A DNA stretch of 64,000 nt from Bordetella genomosp. 9 (GTDB lineage Bacteria > Pseudomonadota > Gammaproteobacteria > Burkholderiales > Burkholderiaceae_B), in assembly GCF_002119725.1 (NCBI RefSeq), contig NZ_CP021109.1:1426001-1490000 (forward strand). The letters are read 5' to 3'. The translations under genes were made by a program, and so were the position numbers. Positions 1-10,271 of this stretch are shown one piece after another (position 1 is the first letter of the stretch; each line of letters starts with the position of its first letter). The notes below the pieces were generated by a model. The model made no database searches. It saw only the letters and a list, made by a program, of their open reading frames with translations, and was not told where the DNA came from.

Positions 1-1026
1 TTCCTCCGTGATGCGCGTGGCGCCGGCGTCCATGGCGCCACGGAAGATGAAGGGGAAGCACAGCACGTTGTTGACCTGGTTCGGGTAGTCCGAACGGCCG
101 GTGGCGATGATGCAGTCCGGCCGCGCCGCCTTGGCGATTTCCGGGCGGATCTCGGGCTCGGGATTCGCCAGCGCCAGAATCAGCGGCTTGTCGGCCATGG
201 TCTTGACCATATCGGCCGTCAGCACACCGGCGGTCGAGCAGCCCAGGAAGACGTCGGCGCCCTTGACGATATCGGCCAGCGTGCGCGCCTGCGTGTTCTG
301 GGCATAGCGCTTCTTGTTCGGCTCCATCTCGGCGTCCCGGCCTTCCCAGATCACGCCCCGGGAATCGGTCACGAAGATGTTTTCGCGCCGCACGCCCAGG
401 TGCACCAGCAGGTCCAGGCATGCGATGGCCGCCGCGCCGGCGCCCGAGCAGACCAGCTTCACCTGATCCATCTGCTTGCCGACCACCTTCAGGCCGTTCA
501 GGATGGCGGCCGACGAGATGATCGCCGTGCCATGCTGGTCATCGTGGAAGACCGGAATTTTCATCCGCTCGCGCAGCTTCTTTTCGATATAGAAGCATTC
601 CGGCGCCTTGATGTCTTCCAGGTTCACGCCGCCCAGCGTGGGTTCGAGCGCGGCGATGATATCGACCAGTTTGTCCGGATCGGTTTCGGCCAGTTCGATG
701 TCGAAAACGTCGATGCCGGCGAATTTTTTGAACAGGCAGCCCTTGCCTTCCATGACCGGCTTGGCGGCGAGGGGGCCGATATTGCCCAGGCCCAGGACGG
801 CCGTCCCGTTGGTGATCACGCCGACAAGGTTGCCGCGCGAGGTGTATTTGGAGGCGGCGTCGTCGCCGCCCGAATGGATTGCCATGCAGGCCGCGGCGAC
901 GCCGGGCGAGTAGGCCAGCGACAGATCGTCCTGGTTCGCCAGCGTCTTCGTTGGCGTCACGGAAATCTTGCCCGGCGTGGGATGGGCGTGATAATCCAGC
1001 GCCAGTTTGGTGAGGGTTTCGTCCAT
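1..1026 (-). CDS. maeB: NADP-dependent malic enzyme, N-terminal part (cut by window edge)
   Basis: Oxidatively decarboxylates malate to pyruvate with production of NADPH. Only the first 342 codons are present; the 3' end lies off the left edge. Visible landmarks are SPGVAAA (residues 40-46), [14 protein letters not shown] (72-85), HDDQHGTA (161-168) and a Rossmann GAGAAA (195-200), in the order expected for the malic and NAD-binding domains. The ATG start gives [10 protein letters not shown]. Relatives of about 760 residues carry a C-terminal phosphotransacetylase-like domain, which cannot be checked here. The gene is divergent from sucA across 592 bp, and a perfect palindrome lies just upstream of its start. 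Confidence 0.93.
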   Translation of the reverse strand, partial: MDETLTKLALDYHAHPTPGKISVTPTKTLANQDDLSLAYSPGVAAACMAIHSGGDDAASKYTSRGNLVGVITNGTAVLGLGNIGPLAAKPVMEGKGCLFKKFAGIDVFDIELAETDPDKLVDIIAALEPTLGGVNLEDIKAPECFYIEKKLRERMKIPVFHDDQHGTAIISSAAILNGLKVVGKQMDQVKLVCSGAGAAAIACLDLLVHLGVRRENIFVTDSRGVIWEGRDAEMEPNKKRYAQNTQARTLADIVKGADVFLGCSTAGVLTADMVKTMADKPLILALANPEPEIRPEIAKAARPDCIIATGRSDYPNQVNNVLCFPFIFRGAMDAGATRITEE

Positions 1027-1036
1027 TTCAGTACAG

Positions 1037-1050
1037 CCTTATCGATAAGG
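1037..1050. promoter_or_regulatory. 14-bp perfect palindrome upstream of maeB
   Basis: CCTTATCGATAAGG is a perfect inverted repeat about 11 bp before the maeB start codon on the minus strand. It could be an operator or lie in the leader mRNA. No T-run follows it on either strand, so it is not a terminator. Confidence 0.4.
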
Positions 1051-1484
1051 AAGAAGAACGGGGCGCGCGGCGCCGGTGGCGCGGCACGGCCGGAAAGGGG
1101 CGGAAAATTCCGGATCTGGGCTAAGGGGCCGCGGCGCGGGATGCCCGGGATCGGGGCAAAGGGCCCCGGGGTGCGGGGCGGCGGCGCGAGCGGCGGGCGG
1201 CCAGCCGTGTATTTCAGCAGAAACAGGCGCGCGGCGCTTGTTGCAGTGCGACGTAAACCGCTTCGGGCCGTGGCGCGCCGGCGCTGGCCGCCGTCCGAAG
1301 GGCCGTCCGAAGGGCCGTCCGCACGCGCTCGCCATCCGGCGCGCATCGGTGCGGCGCCTGACCGATCGCTGAACCCGCGCCGCGTTTGTCTCCGCCGCGC
1401 CACGAAACCGTCACATGGATGCCGCCGGAGCCGTTTCAAGGCGCTGCTTCAGGGGGCCGTCATGCTTGGCCCCATGCAAAGCGC

Positions 1485-1490
1485 TATACT
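1485..1490 (+). promoter_or_regulatory. Candidate -10 hexamer for sucA
   Basis: TATACT is close to the sigma-70 -10 consensus and lies about 130 bp before the sucA ATG. No good -35 element is seen 16-18 bp upstream, so the call is weak. Confidence 0.25.
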
Positions 1491-1618
1491 GCTCGGATAC
1501 GGCTTTCAAGGCTTGTACGTGCCTTCTGCCCCCCGCTATCCGCCAACCGGTTGAGCCGTGTCGCGGAAGGTTTTCCTGCATCGCAACGGGTGAAGCACCC
1601 GGTAAGGTGAAGCGTTAT

Positions 1619-4489
1619 ATGTCCACAGAGATCGAATCCAAGTCAACCTCATATCTTTTCGGGAGCAACGCTCCCTACGTCGAGGAGCTCTACGAAGCCT
1701 ACCTCGACAATCCCGCCTCCGTCGGCGATAACTGGCGCAATTACTTCGACTCGCTGCAGCACCTTCCCGCGACCGACGGCCAGGAAACCACCCGCGACCA
1801 AGCCCACGCACCCATCGTTGCCTCGTTCGCCCAGCGCGCGCGCACCAATGGTTTCGTGCATCGCGGCCAGGAGCCCGATCTCTCCGTCGCTTCCAAGCAG
1901 GTATCGGTGCAATCGCTGATTGGCGCCTATCGTTCGCTCGGTTCGCGCTATGCCGACCTGGATCCGCTCAAGCGCCAGGAACGCCCCGAGATCCCCGAAC
2001 TGGATCCCGCCTTCTACGGCCTGACGGAAGCCGACCTGGACCAGGTCTACTCCGCGACGAACACGTACTTCACCACCGCCAGCACGATGACGCTGCGCGA
2101 CATCCTGAAGGCCTTGCGCGACACGTACTGCCGGTCCATCGGCGCCGAGTTCATGCACTGCTCGGACCCCGCGGTGAAGCGATGGATCGAGGAACGCCTG
2201 GAATCCACGCTCAGCGCGCCGCAGTTCACTGCCGAACATAAACGCCATATCCTGCAGCAGCTGACCGAAGCCGAAGGTCTCGAGCGCTTCTTGCACACGA
2301 AATACGTGGGCCAGAAGCGCTTTTCGCTGGAGGGCGGCGAAAGCTTCATCGCGGCGATGGACGAAGTCGTCAATCACGCGGGCGAAAACGGCGTGCAGGA
2401 AATCGTGGTCGGCATGGCCCACCGCGGCCGCCTGAACATGCTGGTCAACATCATGGGCAAGATGCCCGGCGACCTGTTCGCGGAGTTCGAAGGCAAGCAC
2501 GCCGAAGGCCTGACCGACGGCGACGTGAAGTACCACAACGGCTTCTCCAGCGACCTTTCCACGCGCGGCGGCCCGGTGCATCTGTCGCTGGCCTTCAACC
2601 CCTCGCATCTGGAAATCGTCAACCCGGTGGTGGAAGGCAGCGTCCGTGCGCGCCAGGAACGCCGCGGCGACCGCGAAGGCAAGCAGGTTCTGCCCGTGCT
2701 GGTTCACGGCGATGCGGCTTTCGCCGGCCAGGGTGTGGTGATGGAAACGCTGAACCTCGCGCAAACGCGCGGCTACGGCACCGGCGGCACGCTGCACATC
2801 GTCATCAACAACCAGATCGGCTTCACCACTTCCGATCCGCGCGATACGCGTTCGACGCTGTATTGCACCGACGTGGTCAAGATGATCGAAGCCCCGGTCT
2901 TCCACGTGAACGGCGACGATCCCGAAGCCGTGGTCTTCGTCACGCGCCTGGCGCTGGACTACCGCGCCCAGTTCCATCGCGATGTCGTGGTCGATATCGT
3001 GTGCTTCCGCAAGCTGGGCCACAACGAGCAGGACACGCCCTCGCTCACCCAGCCCCTGATGTACAAGCGCATCAGCCACCATCCCGGCACCCGCAAGCTG
3101 TACGGCGACAAGCTGGTGGCGCAGGGCATCATGACCGACGCCGAGGTCGATCAGCTCGTCAAGGATTACCGCCAGCTCATGGAAGACGGCCATCGCACCA
3201 TCGAGCCGGTGCTGACCGATTACAAGAGCAAGTACGCCATCGACTGGTCGCCCTACCTGGGCGCCAAGTGGACCGACCAGGCCGACACCGCGGTGCCGCT
3301 GGCCGAGCTCAAGCGCATCGGCGAACGCATCACGACCGTGCCCGAAGGGTTTACGGTCCATCCGCTGGTGGCGCGCCTGCTGAACGACCGTCGCGCCATG
3401 GCGCGCGGCGAGCTGAATCTGGACTGGGGCATGGGCGAACACCTGGCGTTCGCCACGCTGGTGTCTTCCGGTTATGCCGTGCGCATCACCGGCCAGGACT
3501 CCGGCCGCGGCACCTTCACGCATCGCCACGCCGTGCTGCATGACCAGAATCGCGAGCGCTGGAACGACGGCACCTACATCCCGCTGCAGAACGTCTCGGA
3601 AGGCCAGGCGCCGTTCGTCGTGATCGACTCCGTGCTGTCCGAAGAAGCTGTGCTGGGCTTCGAATACGGCTTCTCGAGCGCCGAGCCCAACACGCTGACG
3701 ATCTGGGAAGCCCAGTTCGGCGACTTCGCCAACGGCGCCCAGGTGGTGATCGACCAGTTCATCAGCGCCGGCGAAGCCAAGTGGGGCCGCCAGTCCGGCC
3801 TGACGATGATGCTGCCGCACGGCTACGAAGGCCAGGGTCCGGAACACTCTTCCGCCCGCATCGAACGCTATCTGCAGCTGTGCGCCGACAACAACATGCA
3901 GGTGGTGCAGCCCACCACCGCCGCACAGATCTTCCATCTGCTGCGCCGCCAGATGATCCGGCCGTTCCGTAAGCCGCTGATCATCATGACGCCCAAGTCC
4001 CTGCTGCGCAACAAGGACGCCGGCTCTCCGCTGTCCGATCTGGCCAACGGCGGGTTCCGCACCGTCATCGGGGAAGTCGACGAGAACATCAACCCGGCTT
4101 CGGTCAAGCGCGTGCTCGTATGCTCGGGCAAGGTTTATTACGACCTGGTCAACGCCCGCAAGGAACGCGGCCTGGACAACGTCGCCATCATTCGCGTCGA
4201 ACAGCTGTATCCGTTCGCGCACAAGGCGTTCGAGGCGGAACTGCGCAAGTATTCGAAGGCCACCGAGGTCATCTGGGTTCAGGACGAACCGCAGAACCAG
4301 GGGCCGTGGTTCTACGTGCAACATCATCTGTACGAAAACATGACCGAGGGTCAGAAGCTGGCGTATGCCGGCCGTCCCGCCTCGGCCTCGCCGGCTGTCG
4401 GCTACCTGGCCAAGCACCAGGAGCAGCAGAAGGCGCTGATCGAACAGGCGATGGCGCCCAAGTACAAGGGCTTCATGCTGACGAAGTAA
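1619..4489 (+). CDS. sucA: 2-oxoglutarate dehydrogenase E1 component
   Basis: Thiamine-diphosphate E1 subunit of the 2-oxoglutarate dehydrogenase complex of the TCA cycle; decarboxylates 2-oxoglutarate and passes the succinyl group to E2. 956 residues, normal for SucA. The N-terminus has the E2-contact segment YVEELYEAYL; HRGRLNML lies near 268 and GDAAFAGQG near 365, followed by the transketolase-like central and C-terminal domains. The frame is open further upstream, but the ATG at 1619 (MSTEIESKST) gives the standard N-terminus. It is followed by odhB and lpd in the same direction, so the whole complex is encoded together. Confidence 0.97.
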   Translation: MSTEIESKSTSYLFGSNAPYVEELYEAYLDNPASVGDNWRNYFDSLQHLPATDGQETTRDQAHAPIVASFAQRARTNGFVHRGQEPDLSVASKQVSVQSLIGAYRSLGSRYADLDPLKRQERPEIPELDPAFYGLTEADLDQVYSATNTYFTTASTMTLRDILKALRDTYCRSIGAEFMHCSDPAVKRWIEERLESTLSAPQFTAEHKRHILQQLTEAEGLERFLHTKYVGQKRFSLEGGESFIAAMDEVVNHAGENGVQEIVVGMAHRGRLNMLVNIMGKMPGDLFAEFEGKHAEGLTDGDVKYHNGFSSDLSTRGGPVHLSLAFNPSHLEIVNPVVEGSVRARQERRGDREGKQVLPVLVHGDAAFAGQGVVMETLNLAQTRGYGTGGTLHIVINNQIGFTTSDPRDTRSTLYCTDVVKMIEAPVFHVNGDDPEAVVFVTRLALDYRAQFHRDVVVDIVCFRKLGHNEQDTPSLTQPLMYKRISHHPGTRKLYGDKLVAQGIMTDAEVDQLVKDYRQLMEDGHRTIEPVLTDYKSKYAIDWSPYLGAKWTDQADTAVPLAELKRIGERITTVPEGFTVHPLVARLLNDRRAMARGELNLDWGMGEHLAFATLVSSGYAVRITGQDSGRGTFTHRHAVLHDQNRERWNDGTYIPLQNVSEGQAPFVVIDSVLSEEAVLGFEYGFSSAEPNTLTIWEAQFGDFANGAQVVIDQFISAGEAKWGRQSGLTMMLPHGYEGQGPEHSSARIERYLQLCADNNMQVVQPTTAAQIFHLLRRQMIRPFRKPLIIMTPKSLLRNKDAGSPLSDLANGGFRTVIGEVDENINPASVKRVLVCSGKVYYDLVNARKERGLDNVAIIRVEQLYPFAHKAFEAELRKYSKATEVIWVQDEPQNQGPWFYVQHHLYENMTEGQKLAYAGRPASASPAVGYLAKHQEQQKALIEQAMAPKYKGFMLTK

Positions 4490-4503
4490 GAAGCACGCGT
4501 GAT

Positions 4504-4526
4504 GCGCGGCCCCGGTGCGGCCGCGC
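4504..4526 (+). other. Intercistronic GC hairpin between sucA and odhB
   Basis: GCGCGGCC, a 7-nt loop, then GGCCGCGC form an 8-bp perfect stem in the 82-bp spacer. No T-run follows. It may stabilise mRNA ends or cause partial attenuation between E1 and E2. Confidence 0.4.
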
Positions 4527-4571
4527 GCGTAGATCCATCATCGAATACTCCTTTTCACGGAAAAAAAACTC

Positions 4572-5807
4572 ATGGCCATCATCGAAGTCAAAGTTCCCCA
4601 GTTGTCCGAATCCGTTTCCGAGGCATCGCTGCTGACCTGGAAAAAGCAGCCTGGCGCCGCGGTCGAGGCCGACGAAATCCTGATCGAGATCGAGACCGAC
4701 AAGGTTGTGCTCGAAGTGCCGGCGCCGTCTGCGGGCGTGCTGGCGGAAATCGTCAAGGGCGACGGCAGCACGGTGACTTCTGACGAAATCATCGCCAAGA
4801 TCGATACGGAAGCGAAGAGCGCCGCCGCCGCGCCGACCGCGCCCGCCGCCGAGCCGCCGAAGGCCGCGCAAGCCGCTGCCTCGGCCGCGCCCGCCGCCGC
4901 GCCTGCCGCCGCCGCTTCCACCCCGGTCGCCTCGCCCGCTGCCGCCAAGATCCTGGCCGACAAGGGCGTTGCGCCCGAAAGCGTGTCCGGCACGGGGCGC
5001 GGCGGCCGCATCACCAAGGGCGACGCCCTGGAAGCGGGCGCCAAGCCTGCCGCGGCTGCGCCGGCCGCCGCGCCGGCGCCCATGCCGACCCAGCTTTCCC
5101 TGGACGGCCGTCCCGAGCAGCGCGTGCCGATGAGCCGCCTGCGTGCCCGCATCGCCGAGCGCCTGCTGCAATCCCAGCAGGAAAACGCCATCCTGACCAC
5201 GTTCAACGAGGTCAACATGCAGGCCGTCATCGACCTGCGCAACAAGTACAAGGAAAAGTTCGAGAAGGAGCACGGCGTCAAGCTGGGCTTCATGTCGTTC
5301 TTCGTGAAGGCGGCGGTTGCGGCGCTGAAGAAGTACCCCGTGCTGAACGCCTCGGTCGACGGCAAGGACATCATCTATCACGGCTATTTCGATATCGGTA
5401 TCGCCGTGGGCAGCCCGCGTGGCCTGGTGGTGCCGATCCTGCGCAATGCCGACCAGCTCAGCATCGCGGAAATCGAAAAGACCATTGCTGACTTCGGCAA
5501 GCGCGCCGCCGAAGGCAAGCTGGGCATCGAAGAGATGACCGGCGGTACGTTCTCCATCTCGAACGGCGGCGTGTTCGGTTCGATGCTGTCCACCCCCATC
5601 ATCAACCCGCCGCAGTCGGCCATCCTGGGCATCCACGCGACCAAGGAACGTCCGGTGGTGGAAAACGGCCAGATCGTGATCCGTCCGATGAACTACCTGG
5701 CCATGTCGTACGACCACCGTATCATCGACGGCCGCGAAGCGGTGCTGGGGCTGGTCGCCATGAAGGAAGCGCTGGAAGATCCGCAGCGCCTGCTGCTGGA
5801 CCTGTAA
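4572..5807 (+). CDS. odhB: Dihydrolipoyllysine succinyltransferase (E2 of 2-oxoglutarate dehydrogenase)
   Basis: E2 core of the complex: accepts the succinyl group on a lipoyl lysine and transfers it to CoA. 411 residues. Domain order: lipoyl domain with the [12 protein letters not shown] motif (lipoyl lysine near residue 43), Ala/Pro-rich linker (about 77-117), E3-binding domain (about 118-155, [14 protein letters not shown]), second Ala/Pro linker, then the catalytic domain ending with SYDHRIIDG (active-site His near 382). Single lipoyl domain and length fit SucB/OdhB rather than the longer pyruvate-type E2. Lies 82 bp after sucA. Confidence 0.96.
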   Translation: MAIIEVKVPQLSESVSEASLLTWKKQPGAAVEADEILIEIETDKVVLEVPAPSAGVLAEIVKGDGSTVTSDEIIAKIDTEAKSAAAAPTAPAAEPPKAAQAAASAAPAAAPAAAASTPVASPAAAKILADKGVAPESVSGTGRGGRITKGDALEAGAKPAAAAPAAAPAPMPTQLSLDGRPEQRVPMSRLRARIAERLLQSQQENAILTTFNEVNMQAVIDLRNKYKEKFEKEHGVKLGFMSFFVKAAVAALKKYPVLNASVDGKDIIYHGYFDIGIAVGSPRGLVVPILRNADQLSIAEIEKTIADFGKRAAEGKLGIEEMTGGTFSISNGGVFGSMLSTPIINPPQSAILGIHATKERPVVENGQIVIRPMNYLAMSYDHRIIDGREAVLGLVAMKEALEDPQRLLLDL

Positions 5808-5999
5808 ACCGGCGGTCCGGCGCCCGCGTCGCGCGCCCAGCCCGGTTGCGGCCGGGTGGCATCGCAGAATGCGGGCGCCTGCATCACCGCCCCCGTCGCG
5901 CCGACCGGCGCATGCGCGGGGGCGGCTTTCCAGCCTTGCTTCATACCGCCGGTCGGCCGGCGTCACGCCGCCCGACCGCACCAACTCGCGAGAATCACC

Positions 6000-7427
6000 A
6001 TGTCCAAGCAATTCGACGTCATCGTCATCGGCGCCGGCCCCGGCGGCTACATCGCGGCCATCCGCGCCGCGCAGCTGGGAATGTCGGTCGCCTGCATCGA
6101 CGCCTGGCAGAACGCCCAGGGCGGTCCCGCTCCCGGCGGCACCTGCACCAATGTGGGCTGCATTCCGTCCAAAGCGCTGCTGCAGTCTTCCGAGCACTAC
6201 GAGCAGCTGAACCACCATTTCGCCGAGCACGGCATCGAGGTCAAGGGCGCCAGCGTCAAAGTTGACAAAATGCTTGCCCGCAAGAACTCGGTGGTCAAGC
6301 AGAACAACGACGGCATCCTGTACCTGTTCAAAAAGAACAAAGTGACCTTCTTCCATGGCAAGGGCGAGTTCGCCGGCCAGGTGGAGGGCGGCTGGGCCAT
6401 CAAGGTGAACGGCGCCGCGCCGGAAGACCTGGTGGGCAAGCACATCGTGGTGGCGACCGGTTCGGCGCCGCGCGCGTTGCCCGGCCTGCCGTTCGATGAA
6501 AAGAACGTGCTGTCCAACGACGGCGCGCTGGCCATCGAAGCCGTGCCGAAGAAGCTGGGCGTGATCGGCGCCGGCGTGATCGGCCTGGAAATGGGCAGCG
6601 TGTGGCGCCGCCTGGGCGCCGAAGTCACCATCCTGGAAGCCATGCCGGAATTCCTGGCCGCTGCCGACCAGCAGGTGGCGAAGGAAGCGCTGAAGGCCTT
6701 CACCAAGCAGGGCCTGAACATCCAGATGGGCGTGAAGATCGGCGAGATCAAAGCCACCGGCAAGTCCGTCACGGTGCCCTACACCGACGCCAAGGGCGAG
6801 CAGCAAACCCTGACCGTGGACAAGCTGATCGTTTCCATCGGCCGCGTTCCCTACACGGACGGCTTGAAGGCCGATACGGTCGGCCTGAAGCTGGACGAGC
6901 GCGGCTTCGTCGCCGTGGACGGCGACTGCAAGACCAATCTGCCCAACGTGTGGGCCATCGGCGACGTGGTCCGCGGCCCGATGCTGGCGCACAAGGCCGA
7001 AGAAGAAGGCGTGGCGGTTGCCGAGCGCATCGCGGGCCAGCATGGCCACGTCAACTTCGACACCGTGCCCTGGGTCATCTACACCTCGCCGGAAATCGCC
7101 TGGGTCGGCAAGACCGAACAGCAGCTCAAGGCCGAAGGCCGCGAGTACAAGGCGGGCAGTTTCCCCTTCCTGGCCAACGGCCGGGCCCGCGCCCTTGGCG
7201 ACACCACGGGTTTCGCCAAGGTGATCGCCGATGCCAAGACCGACGAGGTCCTGGGCGTGCATATCGTCGGTCCCATGGCGTCGGAACTGATTTCCGAAGC
7301 GGTCACCATCATGGAGTTCCGTGGTGCTGCCGAGGACATCGCCCGCATCTGCCACGCGCATCCCACGCTGTCCGAAGCAGTGAAGGAAGCCGCGCTGGCG
7401 GTGGACAAGCGCGCGCTGAACTTCTGA
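6000..7427 (+). CDS. lpdA: Dihydrolipoyl dehydrogenase (E3)
   Basis: FAD-dependent E3 that reoxidises the dihydrolipoyl group of E2 and reduces NAD+. 475 residues. The N-terminal FAD site [11 protein letters not shown], the redox-active pair in CTNVGC (Cys49 and Cys54), the central NAD site [11 protein letters not shown] and the C-terminal His-Glu segment [10 protein letters not shown] are all present. The ATG at 6000 ([13 protein letters not shown]) is chosen over upstream in-frame starts because it puts the dinucleotide fold at the N-terminus. It follows odhB after 192 bp containing GC-rich inverted repeats but no gene. Confidence 0.97.
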   Translation: MSKQFDVIVIGAGPGGYIAAIRAAQLGMSVACIDAWQNAQGGPAPGGTCTNVGCIPSKALLQSSEHYEQLNHHFAEHGIEVKGASVKVDKMLARKNSVVKQNNDGILYLFKKNKVTFFHGKGEFAGQVEGGWAIKVNGAAPEDLVGKHIVVATGSAPRALPGLPFDEKNVLSNDGALAIEAVPKKLGVIGAGVIGLEMGSVWRRLGAEVTILEAMPEFLAAADQQVAKEALKAFTKQGLNIQMGVKIGEIKATGKSVTVPYTDAKGEQQTLTVDKLIVSIGRVPYTDGLKADTVGLKLDERGFVAVDGDCKTNLPNVWAIGDVVRGPMLAHKAEEEGVAVAERIAGQHGHVNFDTVPWVIYTSPEIAWVGKTEQQLKAEGREYKAGSFPFLANGRARALGDTTGFAKVIADAKTDEVLGVHIVGPMASELISEAVTIMEFRGAAEDIARICHAHPTLSEAVKEAALAVDKRALNF

Positions 7428-7524
7428 TGCGTCGCGAGCGGTTCCACCACGTCCGTGCGGCGCGGTGGACCGCATCTGACCAACCGGTTGCCCCGCCAGT
7501 CGGGGGCCGGGTCGATGGACCAAG

Positions 7525-7557
7525 AGGGCGGACTGCGAAGCTTCTGCCCTTTTTTTT
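7525..7557 (+). terminator. Rho-independent terminator after lpdA
   Basis: AGGGCGGA pairs with TCTGCCCT (one G-T wobble) and is followed by eight T residues. It should end the sucA-odhB-lpdA transcript before zapE. Confidence 0.75.
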
Positions 7558-7581
7558 GCCCGTCAGGAAAGGCGTTCAACG

Positions 7582-8673
7582 ATGAATGTCCGCGAGTACT
7601 ATGAGCGTGCGCTCGCCGAGCGCGGCTATCGCTCCGATGCGGCGCAGGAACGCGCCGTGGACCGCCTGCAGAAGTATTACGACGATTGGGTCGGCTTCAA
7701 GGCGATGCGGTCGAATGCGCTCAAGAAGCTGCTGAACCGGCCGGATGTGCCCCGCGGCGTCTATCTTTGGGGCGGGGTGGGCAGGGGCAAGAGTTTCCTG
7801 ATGGACGCCTTCTACGCCACCGTGCCCGTGGTGCGCAAGACGCGCGTGCATTTCCATGAGTTCATGCGCAGCGTGCACCGCGAAATGCAGGAAGTCCGGG
7901 GGATGCCGGATCCGCTGGACGAAGTGGCCCGCCGGGTAGCGAAGCGGTATCGGCTGATCTGCTTCGACGAGTTCCATGTGTCGGACGTGGCGGACGCCAT
8001 GATCCTGCACCGCCTGCTGCTGAAGCTGTTTGAGTACGGGACGTCGTTTGTCATGACGTCCAACTACGAGCCCGACACCCTGTACCCGGACGCGCTGTAT
8101 CGCGAACGCATCCTGCCCGCCATCGAGCTGATCAAGGCCCGCATGGACGTATTGAATGTGGATGCGGGCGTTGACTACCGGCGCCGTTCGCTGGAGCAGG
8201 TGAAGGCTTACCACGCCCCTCTCGGGCCAGAGGCGGATGCGGCATTGAAGGAAGCGTTCGACAAGCTCGCCGATCGTCCGCCGGAAAAACCGGTCCTGCA
8301 TATCGAGCATCGCGAGCTTCGCGCAAAGGCTTTGGCCGGCAGCGTGGTCTGGTTCGATTTCGCGACGTTGTGCGGCGGGCCGAGGTCGCAGAACGACTAT
8401 CTGGAACTGGCCAGCCGGTTCCAGGCCGTGATCCTGTCGGACGTGCCGAAGATGGCGCCCCGCAACGCGTCCGAAGCGCGCCGCTTTACGTGGCTGGTGG
8501 ATGTGTTCTATGACCATCGCGTGAAGCTCATCATGTCGGCGGAGGTCGAGCCGGAACAGCTCTACACCGAAGGCACGCTGGCCAACGAGTTTCACCGCAC
8601 GGTATCCCGCATTCTCGAAATGCAGTCCAGGGAATACCTGGAATCCAACCGGCGCGATACGGTCGCGCTTTAG
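7582..8673 (+). CDS. zapE: Cell division protein ZapE (AFG1-family ATPase)
   Basis: AFG1/ZapE P-loop ATPase; in E. coli the homologue acts on the FtsZ ring under stress and low oxygen. 363 residues, typical for the family. Walker A is GGVGRGKS (about 64-71), Walker B is the CFDEFHVSD segment (about 127-135), and later conserved AFG1 blocks such as DYRRRSLEQ and WFDFATLCGGPRS are present. The ATG at 7582 (MNVREYYERAL) is 24 bp after a strong terminator, so it needs its own promoter or read-through. It commonly follows the oxoglutarate dehydrogenase genes in this group. Confidence 0.93.
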   Translation: MNVREYYERALAERGYRSDAAQERAVDRLQKYYDDWVGFKAMRSNALKKLLNRPDVPRGVYLWGGVGRGKSFLMDAFYATVPVVRKTRVHFHEFMRSVHREMQEVRGMPDPLDEVARRVAKRYRLICFDEFHVSDVADAMILHRLLLKLFEYGTSFVMTSNYEPDTLYPDALYRERILPAIELIKARMDVLNVDAGVDYRRRSLEQVKAYHAPLGPEADAALKEAFDKLADRPPEKPVLHIEHRELRAKALAGSVVWFDFATLCGGPRSQNDYLELASRFQAVILSDVPKMAPRNASEARRFTWLVDVFYDHRVKLIMSAEVEPEQLYTEGTLANEFHRTVSRILEMQSREYLESNRRDTVAL

Positions 8674-8790
8674 GGCTGTAACGCGTCGGGCCTCGGCGTG
8701 TGGCGCGCTGCTTCCGGCGAAACCCGGGGCGTCCGCGCCATCGATCGCCCGCACAGTAAACTTTCCGCTTCTGCTTTCTGTCACAACGCC

Positions 8791-10152
8791 ATGAACACCC
8801 GCGTCCTTACCGGCATCACCACTTCCGGCACCCCGCATCTGGGCAATTACGCCGGCGCCATCCGTCCCGCCATCCAGGCCAGCGAGCAGCCCGGCGTGGA
8901 CGCGTTCTTTTTCCTGGCGGACTATCACGCGCTGATCAAAACGACGGAAGACCCCGAGCGGGTGGCGCGGTCCCGGCTGGAGATCGCGGCGACCTGGCTG
9001 GCGGCGGGCCTGGATCCCGAACGGGTGACGTTCTACCGGCAATCCGATATTCCGGAAATTCCCGAGCTGTGCTGGCTGCTGACTTGCGTCACGCCGAAGG
9101 GGCTGATGAACCGCGCCCACGCCTACAAGGCCGCGGTGGACCAGAATACGGAAAAGGGCATCGAGCCGGACGACGGCGTCAGCATGGGATTGTTCTCGTA
9201 CCCCGTGCTCATGGCGGCGGACATCCTCCTGTTCAACGCGCACAAGGTGCCGGTGGGGCGGGATCAGATCCAGCATTTGGAAATGGCGCGCGATATCGCC
9301 CAGCGCTTCAACCATCTGTACGGCGACGAGTATTTCGTGCTGCCCGAAGTCGTGATCGCCGAAGAGGTGGCCACGCTGCCGGGCCTGGACGGCCGCAAGA
9401 TGTCCAAGAGCTACAACAATACGATTCCGCTGTTCGAGGGTGGCGCATCGGCCTTGCGGTCGGCCGTCATGCGTATCGTGACCGATTCGCGCCAGCCTGG
9501 CGAACCGAAGGACGCGGAAAACTCACATCTCTATACGCTCTATCGCGCCTTTGCGTCGGCCGAGGCGTCCGCCAGCTTCCGCCAGGCGCTCGAAGCAGGC
9601 ATGGGATGGGGCGATGCCAAGCAGGCCTTATGCGACCTGCTGGAGCGCGACCTGGCGGCAATGCGCGAGCGTTATGTCGAACTCATGGCCCGGCCCGAGC
9701 GAATCGAGGAAATTCTGATGGCCGGCGCCGAGAAGGCTCGCAAGCTGGCCGTGCCTTTCATGGCCCGGCTGCGCCATGCCGTGGGGCTGCGCCGTCTGGA
9801 AGCGGTTCGGCAGAGCGCGCCGGCGAAAGCGGGCAAGAAGCAGGCGTCGCGGGGGGCGCGTTTCGTCAGCTTCCGCGATGAATCGGGCAGCTTCCGCTTC
9901 CGCCTCCTGGCACAGGACGGCGAAGAGCTGCTTTGTTCCATCGCCTACGCCGATCCAAAGCAGGCCGGCGCCGTCATGCGCAGCCTGCAATCCGCGCCGG
10001 TGTCGCTGCGCGCGGAAGGTCTTGGCTATGCCGCGATGGTGAATGGCGCGACCGTGGCGCATGGTCCCGATCGCGCCGACGAGGCCACTCGCGACGCGGC
10101 CATGACGCGCACGAGCGACGCGCTGGCTGCGCTTGCCGCCGCCCAGGAATAA
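8791..10152 (+). CDS. trpS: Tryptophanyl-tRNA synthetase with C-terminal DUF1508/YegP-like extension
   Basis: Class I synthetase charging tRNA-Trp. 453 residues, against about 330-400 for usual bacterial TrpS. The HIGH-like motif is in [10 protein letters not shown] near the N-terminus; KMSKS is at residues 203-207. After the anticodon-binding helices and a Lys/Arg-rich linker (about 340-356), an extra domain begins near 357 ([20 protein letters not shown]), whose pattern resembles the YegP/DUF1508 fold repeat. The ATG at 8791 ([11 protein letters not shown]) is chosen over an in-frame upstream start because it gives the conserved N-terminus. The extension's role is unknown. Confidence 0.93.
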   Translation: MNTRVLTGITTSGTPHLGNYAGAIRPAIQASEQPGVDAFFFLADYHALIKTTEDPERVARSRLEIAATWLAAGLDPERVTFYRQSDIPEIPELCWLLTCVTPKGLMNRAHAYKAAVDQNTEKGIEPDDGVSMGLFSYPVLMAADILLFNAHKVPVGRDQIQHLEMARDIAQRFNHLYGDEYFVLPEVVIAEEVATLPGLDGRKMSKSYNNTIPLFEGGASALRSAVMRIVTDSRQPGEPKDAENSHLYTLYRAFASAEASASFRQALEAGMGWGDAKQALCDLLERDLAAMRERYVELMARPERIEEILMAGAEKARKLAVPFMARLRHAVGLRRLEAVRQSAPAKAGKKQASRGARFVSFRDESGSFRFRLLAQDGEELLCSIAYADPKQAGAVMRSLQSAPVSLRAEGLGYAAMVNGATVAHGPDRADEATRDAAMTRTSDALAALAAAQE

Positions 10153-10271
10153 CCGGCCGGGTACCATCAAGAACAGGCCGAATCGCTAGGACGGGCGGAA
10201 CCGCGGCCCCGCCATACCGACCCATCCCGACATGGCGCGTCGGGATCGCCGGCCGGCAAGCCGGCCATGGG

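Larger units (their letters stand above)
1027..1618. other. 592-bp divergent intergenic region, maeB / sucA
   Basis: I see no convincing gene here; the open frames are rich in Arg, Pro and Gly and look like high-GC noise. It holds the maeB palindrome (1037-1050), three tandem copies of a 12-bp unit with core CCGTCCGAAG (1289-1324; the third copy is degenerate at its end), and a TATACT hexamer before sucA. Confidence 0.6.

Noticed and set aside
1649..4417. A 922-codon open frame antisense to sucA, and a 1016-codon one antisense to odhB/lpdA (4473-7523)
   Set aside because: They mirror the codon pattern of strongly conserved sense genes, are rich in His, Arg, Gln and Gly, and resemble no family; typical of very GC-rich DNA.
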